Source: Zeugodacus cucurbitae (Eukaryota > Arthropoda > Insecta > Diptera > Tephritidae). Taken from it: a stretch of 64,000 nucleotides of DNA. Shown here piece after piece: positions 59,938 through 64,000 of this stretch. The stretch is taken from positions 8,477,501 through 8,541,500 of the forward strand of contig NC_071667.1 in assembly GCF_028554725.1 (NCBI RefSeq). The letters are read 5' to 3'. Made by a program: the position numbers and the translations under genes. The notes beneath the pieces are model-generated. The model ran no database searches. It was not told the origin of the DNA and was given only the letters and a program-made list of their open reading frames with translations. The stretch's first letter is position 1. Each line of letters begins with the position of its first letter.

Positions 59938-62088
59938 CACTGTACGCATGAGAAAATGTATGTGCGCATTAAGTAGCTGCAAAAAGCCCAATCCATAAGG
60001 CAGACTCAAACAGAAGTGGTCCACATGTGGCTGCCTTTAGGGCGAACTAAAGAAGTGAAAAGCAAATGACAAGCAGCTACTATGGCCTACACATGCCGGT
60101 ACTAAGTACATACAAACATAAATGCCTTTATTTTTACATACTTAAATCTGTATGACAAACGACACAATGTTAATCTGAAGCACTCAAAGTAAGCTGTGAT
60201 TTTACGATTATTTTAAGTGGCATAAGCACATTGACAAGTGTTTCTCAAACAAGAATTTACTCATACACTTACATGTATGGAGCGATGGTGGTAATATGTA
60301 GTGCATAACATATGACAGACAAACAACAAAGAGAGAATAAAATTTCCCCAATGGAAACGCCCTTGAGCGAGCAAAAACGTAAGAGTAACCTTAGAACTCG
60401 ATGCCATATAAGTTCAACAATACTTTGAATATTGAAATTAGACTTCATTAACAGAACTCGCATCTCACTTCCATAACTCGATACTGCCGAAGAGATAAAA
60501 CCTTCAAGTTACTTTCGATATAAAGTATGCCCTGGGAACCCAAGAGCAGCCCGTTTAATCAAGTACAAACAGTTTTGAATGATATCAATACCGTTATAAG
60601 AGAACTTAACGGTTAATCTGAATGATTTTACTAAAGATTGTCGTTGTTAAAAGGCAGTATAAAAACAATACGATCTTTCTTTTCATTGCAATGAGGACAC
60701 TAGAGCATTATCTCTGCGAATGCCGGGACTAATAATGGCATAAGAGCGGCTGCTTGCGGTCAGGCTCTCTTTGCCTCCCTTTTCAACCAACCAACCAACC
60801 AATGGGGATTCCACTTTCGGATCAGTCTGTCTCAACATTGAGACACTTCAATACGATACTTTGTAAAATACAAAAAAAAAACAGTTGAAACCAAAAAAAA
60901 TTAATTAGTCTGAGGCATATAAACAAAATACATACACTTAAAACGAAACCAATAAAAAAAGAACCCGAAAATCTCACGCGATCCGAATATGTATCAAGAT
61001 TCTAGAGCAGAGAGGCCAGAACAAATTGTACAACAAGCAAAGCTAATGTGAGTACACACAGATATTTGTATGATTGTTGTCAGACAGACAAGTTGAACAA
61101 GCAGAACAAAGACCACATAACCACTGCAGACAAAGCGCCAATGCTTCTTAAAATACTTGTTTCGAGACTTCCTCTTCACTCTGCACGATTCCATGGTCAA
61201 CATGTTCCACACACACACACACACACACATACGAGAGAACATTCTTACGCGTATGCACACGTTGAGCGTCTTTTGGCGGCGCGTAAAAACGTAGAAGATT
61301 AATGCAGACAGTGGATAGATGGCGAATCAAAAGTGATACAGTCGACTTAAGTAGTTAGCAGCCGGCGGCGGAGCAAAAACAAAAGCGAAAATGAAAGCAA
61401 AAAGAATCCAATAAAAAAGTGCAAATCGGCAGTGGAGAAACGCCAATTCGACACGCGAACAAATACGGCGGCAGCGCCAAAGAAAAGCAGGAAAAGAAAG
61501 AGGCTACTGCAGCCTGCAAGGGGCTGCCAGCCAGTTAGCGTGCGACCAGGAAAAAAGCGTACAATTCAAGATGCGTTAAATAAGAAAGTCCAACGTTAGA
61601 TAAGGCAAAAAATGTGCTTTGTTTGCAAATTGGTAAGAGAACAACAACAATGAGAACAACGAGAAAATCGAAAACGCCAACAAGCTTCATATCACAAGTA
61701 ACAAAAACATTATCTACTGGATTATGAAAAAATGAAACAACAACAAGAAATATATAACATCAAATACACTTGAACGACGCCGACAAAATGCACGAAAAAG
61801 CATAATCTCCGATCAACGCGATTTCACACAGCAGTGCAGACGAGAGGGGCTGGATAATTTTGTGAATTGAAATTAATTTCTTGGGTTTAAGGCTTTAGAA
61901 GCCGAAAAATGCGTTTCTTTTAGCAATTTTTTTTGAAAGGGAAAGAAATGATTGCGGCAAACGGAATTTTAAGACGATCATGTACTATATTTAAGGCTTA
62001 AAAAACAATATTTATTATTAAAAAATATTGAAATTTTTTCAAAGCTGTAAGTATTTTTCTGGAGCGCCTGGAGTCTGCACTTGTAAAT
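59938..62088. other. non-coding, possible 5' UTR near the end
   Basis: AT-rich to about 61000, then a CA microsatellite (61208-61229) and a GC-richer, purine-rich block (61340-61640). At 61613 AAAAAATG opens a 7-codon run ending TTG|GTAAGA at 61633, a good fly start context next to a good splice donor. It could be a short first coding exon, but nothing downstream in the window supports a second exon. Confidence 0.3.
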
Positions 62089-62366
62089 CGGTGCCGGTGA
62101 TGGAGGTCGTGCGATGCATCTGAAACAGTCGAACCAAATATTTTTTTTTTAATTTTTATAAGTTTCTTTTCTTTATGAACTATGAAACTATAACTTTATG
62201 AAAATTCACTTTTTTAAGAAAAAAACTTTAAGTTGCAAAACAAGTAGTTTAAATAATACTTTTGTCCAACTTTTTTAGTTCAAATAGAAGATAATTTAAT
62301 ACTGAACTACATCACTTTGGTTTTTTTTTCGATCGGACATATATTCTTTTTGCATCACCGGCACCG
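62089..62366. repeat. 14-bp perfect inverted repeat, 278-bp span
   Basis: CGGTGCCGGTGATG at 62089-62102 faces its exact complement CATCACCGGCACCG at 62353-62366. Beyond the perfect arms a weaker match continues (CACTTGT on one side, ACACTTG on the other in inverse form). It may mark the ends of an unrecognised small element next to the G-run element copy at 62409. Confidence 0.6.
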
Positions 62367-62408
62367 TTTTCTAACACTTGTGAAAATGAAAACTCGAGAA
62401 AACGCGCT

Positions 62409-62611
62409 TTAAGAGGGGGGGGGGGTAAGGTTTGACAACTTTTTTTTCATTTTTTTTTTATTTTTTTTTCTGAACCATCGAGATCTCAAGAATATTGTGT
62501 TAAAGTTTTAGGTCATTCGGAGAAAAACTAACGAAGTTACAGCAGGTTGAATAACGGTACCTCTGCGCTGAGTGTACAAAACTTTGAATCGATTTTCCCA
62601 AATATGTCATT
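62409..62611. mobile_element. truncated inverted copy of the G-run TTAA element
   Basis: TTAA (62409-62412), GA and an 11-G run lead into TAAGGTTTGACA. About 190 bases then follow the reverse complement of 59728-59933, including GTTAAAGTTTTAGGTCATTC, the 'gcaggttgaataacggtacc' segment and 'cgattttcccaaatatgtca'. Similarity stops at about 62611, and no matching far end is seen before 64000, so the copy is truncated. The G run is long enough to be length-variable. Confidence 0.75.
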
Positions 62612-64000
62612 TTGCTTATGCCTTCATGAAGGGCGCGTGTTCCAAAGAGTACCGCATTTGAATCAAGATCGTAATACACAAACTGACTTCAAATCTCTTA
62701 GATCATCAGACCTTTCATCTTCATCCACATCGTCTATGGAAAATTCTAAAAGTCACCGATACATCAAACTGTCCGCGTACTTAATCTCAAAGTCAACAGT
62801 ATACCCCCACAGTCGGTCATATAGTCCGCAAACGACGAGTCAAGAATTGGCAAGAGTTTGCAGGCGAAAATAATCGAAATTTTACACTGCGCCGCTGCAC
62901 GCAAATGAAGAGCAAATCAAAGAGGGAGCTAAAACAACACATGCAAAACAGCACAAAGCCAAGGAGATAAATGTGCGTCTGTTGGTCTTTGGCGCCAACA
63001 CCAGTCAGTTTAATATACTTTTGTATTATTGTTTATTGCTTTTGGCTGCGTTGCCATAATTCACTTTATCTACTCATTTTTAATTTATGCAAATTTCACG
63101 TCTGGTCTTTGCTTGATTGCTGTGATTTGCGGGTGTGACGACAACCAGCACAAGAACAACATATCGCTTGCAATTTGTTTGTGAAGGTTTTGGGGAACTT
63201 GTGGCCAAAGTGAATGGGGGTAATGAAATGCGACTATTTTGGAGTTCCACGATGGCCGTGAAATTTTGGATCCCCAAGTACATACATATATGAGATGTGT
63301 GTTGAGAAGGAGCGCGTGCTGTGGACATGGTGGTTTCGTCGATGGAAATGTTAGTCAGATCCGGTAATCTACGTTACCGAAACCATCATCTAGTGTTGGA
63401 TCAAGACACGAAGGTGATTAATTGGTTTAGAGAAGACACGTTAGAACACTTTTTAAAATAGTAAAACGGAGTTCAGAGTTCTGAAAGCTCTGATCCAACT
63501 TCAAATCCTTTGTTCCGATAGATAAGGTATCATTTTTACCGAATATAAGTTCTTTTCTTATATGCTATCATTTTGTTTCATCGACTTTAATGGCAATCGC
63601 ACGCTGTGTCAAGACTGACGTAGCCAAGCCCAAAAATTAACGGAGCTCTAAGTGTCTAACTGTCAGATTTAATGCAATGGATTTCAATTGTAACCCAGTT
63701 TAATATTTTATTATTGTTGTACGTTTCGTTTTTGTCTTCCATACTGCCCCACTCGATGCATATTTGAGCGCCGTTCGCATTTGCTTTTGTTGTAACAAAT
63801 TTGTTAATTTCGTTTGTTGCTGATTGCTTTCTGCTGTTGTTTGGTGAGCATACGATTTGTTGTAGTTGTTGTCGCCGTCGTTGCTGTCCAAACACCTCAT
63901 CTGTGTGTGACACTTTTCTGTCAAAGCGCAATACTCGTATAAACGGCGATTTTTCGGTGCCACTGCACTTTTAGACTTGCGTCTTTTGACATTTTGTTGT
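62612..64000. other. non-coding, nothing recognised
   Basis: Unique-looking. A 108-codon plus frame (62547-62873) straddles the end of the mobile-element copy and is Ser-rich without a domain. Minus-strand frames at 63656-63963 are complement of GTT-rich DNA. No RNA gene seen. Confidence 0.45.

Noticed and set aside
62413..62425. 11-G run as an assembly error
   Set aside because: The related element at 59926-59933 also has a C8/G8 run at the same place in its terminus, so a real, slippage-prone terminal run is the better explanation.
1..64000. tRNA, rRNA, snRNA and microRNA genes
   Set aside because: Reading by eye I saw no tRNA B-box/cloverleaf pattern and no familiar microRNA sequence. 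A covariance-model search (tRNAscan-SE, Infernal) would be decisive.
1..64000. LTR retrotransposons and CRISPR arrays
   Set aside because: No pair of long direct repeats with TG...CA ends flanking gag-pol sequence was found. The regular repeats seen are tandem duplications in a eukaryotic genome, without spacer-repeat structure.

Overview
The window looks like intergenic or intronic DNA from a higher fly, most likely a true fruit fly (Tephritidae). This is an inference from four things: strong AT bias, abundant CAA/GTT triplet runs, frequent TACATATGTA-type motifs, and a dipteran mobile-element set. That set comprises a (GTCY)n-bearing 'mini-me'-like family, mariner, piggyBac, RTE-like and Jockey-like elements. 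I find no complete conserved host protein-coding gene, rRNA, tRNA or CRISPR array. Nearly every long open frame is a chance frame or lies in a repeat.

The dominant feature is a 1.0-1.4 kb repeat family. There are seven near-complete copies: A 1191-2558 (-), B 8270-9616 (+), C 19084-20365 (-), D 30366-31355 (+), E 51097-52295 (+), F 52826-53980 (-) and G 55174-56353 (+). Two more are degraded: H, split between 52318-52430 and 54024-54480, and I, 32870-33512. Copies begin with AACAAGTAAGGAAGGGCTAA and a TTCGG...CCGAA hairpin, carry TATACTCTCGCAA / TTGCGAGAGTATA inverted ends, and contain a (GTCY)n tract and several GGGCGTGG/CCACGCCC boxes. They fall into two groups by left half while sharing one right half.

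Other mobile DNA: a TTAA-targeting piggyBac element with a broken transposase and terminal repeats (40485-42326); three deleted Tc1/mariner-superfamily elements (14655-15090, 47828-48271, 52431-54023); two 3' fragments of an RTE-like retrotransposon (6718-7262, 12100-12538); two fragments of Jockey-like retrotransposons (27600-27930, 45765-46562); a pogo-like MITE (3088-3240); two TTAGGGTG-ended MITEs (342-548, 57651-58155); and a TTAA-flanked element with G-run ends (59200-59933) that has a partial inverted copy at 62409-62611. From 51.1 to 56.4 kb there is a cluster in which an old family copy was hit by a mariner element, which was then hit by a younger family copy.

Possible host signals: GC-richer blocks that look like promoter/5' UTR sequence occur near 10.9, 15.1-15.5, 21.6-21.9, 24.4-25.3, 28.9-29.1, 57.0 and 61.4-61.6 kb. 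The most interesting is 21.64-21.88 kb. There an Inr (TCAGTC) has a DPE-type match at exactly +28, and the first ATG downstream opens a 43-codon frame with a C-terminal hydrophobic helix, a candidate membrane micropeptide. Several independent local tandem duplications (periods about 90-130 bp) and a dimeric tandem array (15921-16470) complete the picture.
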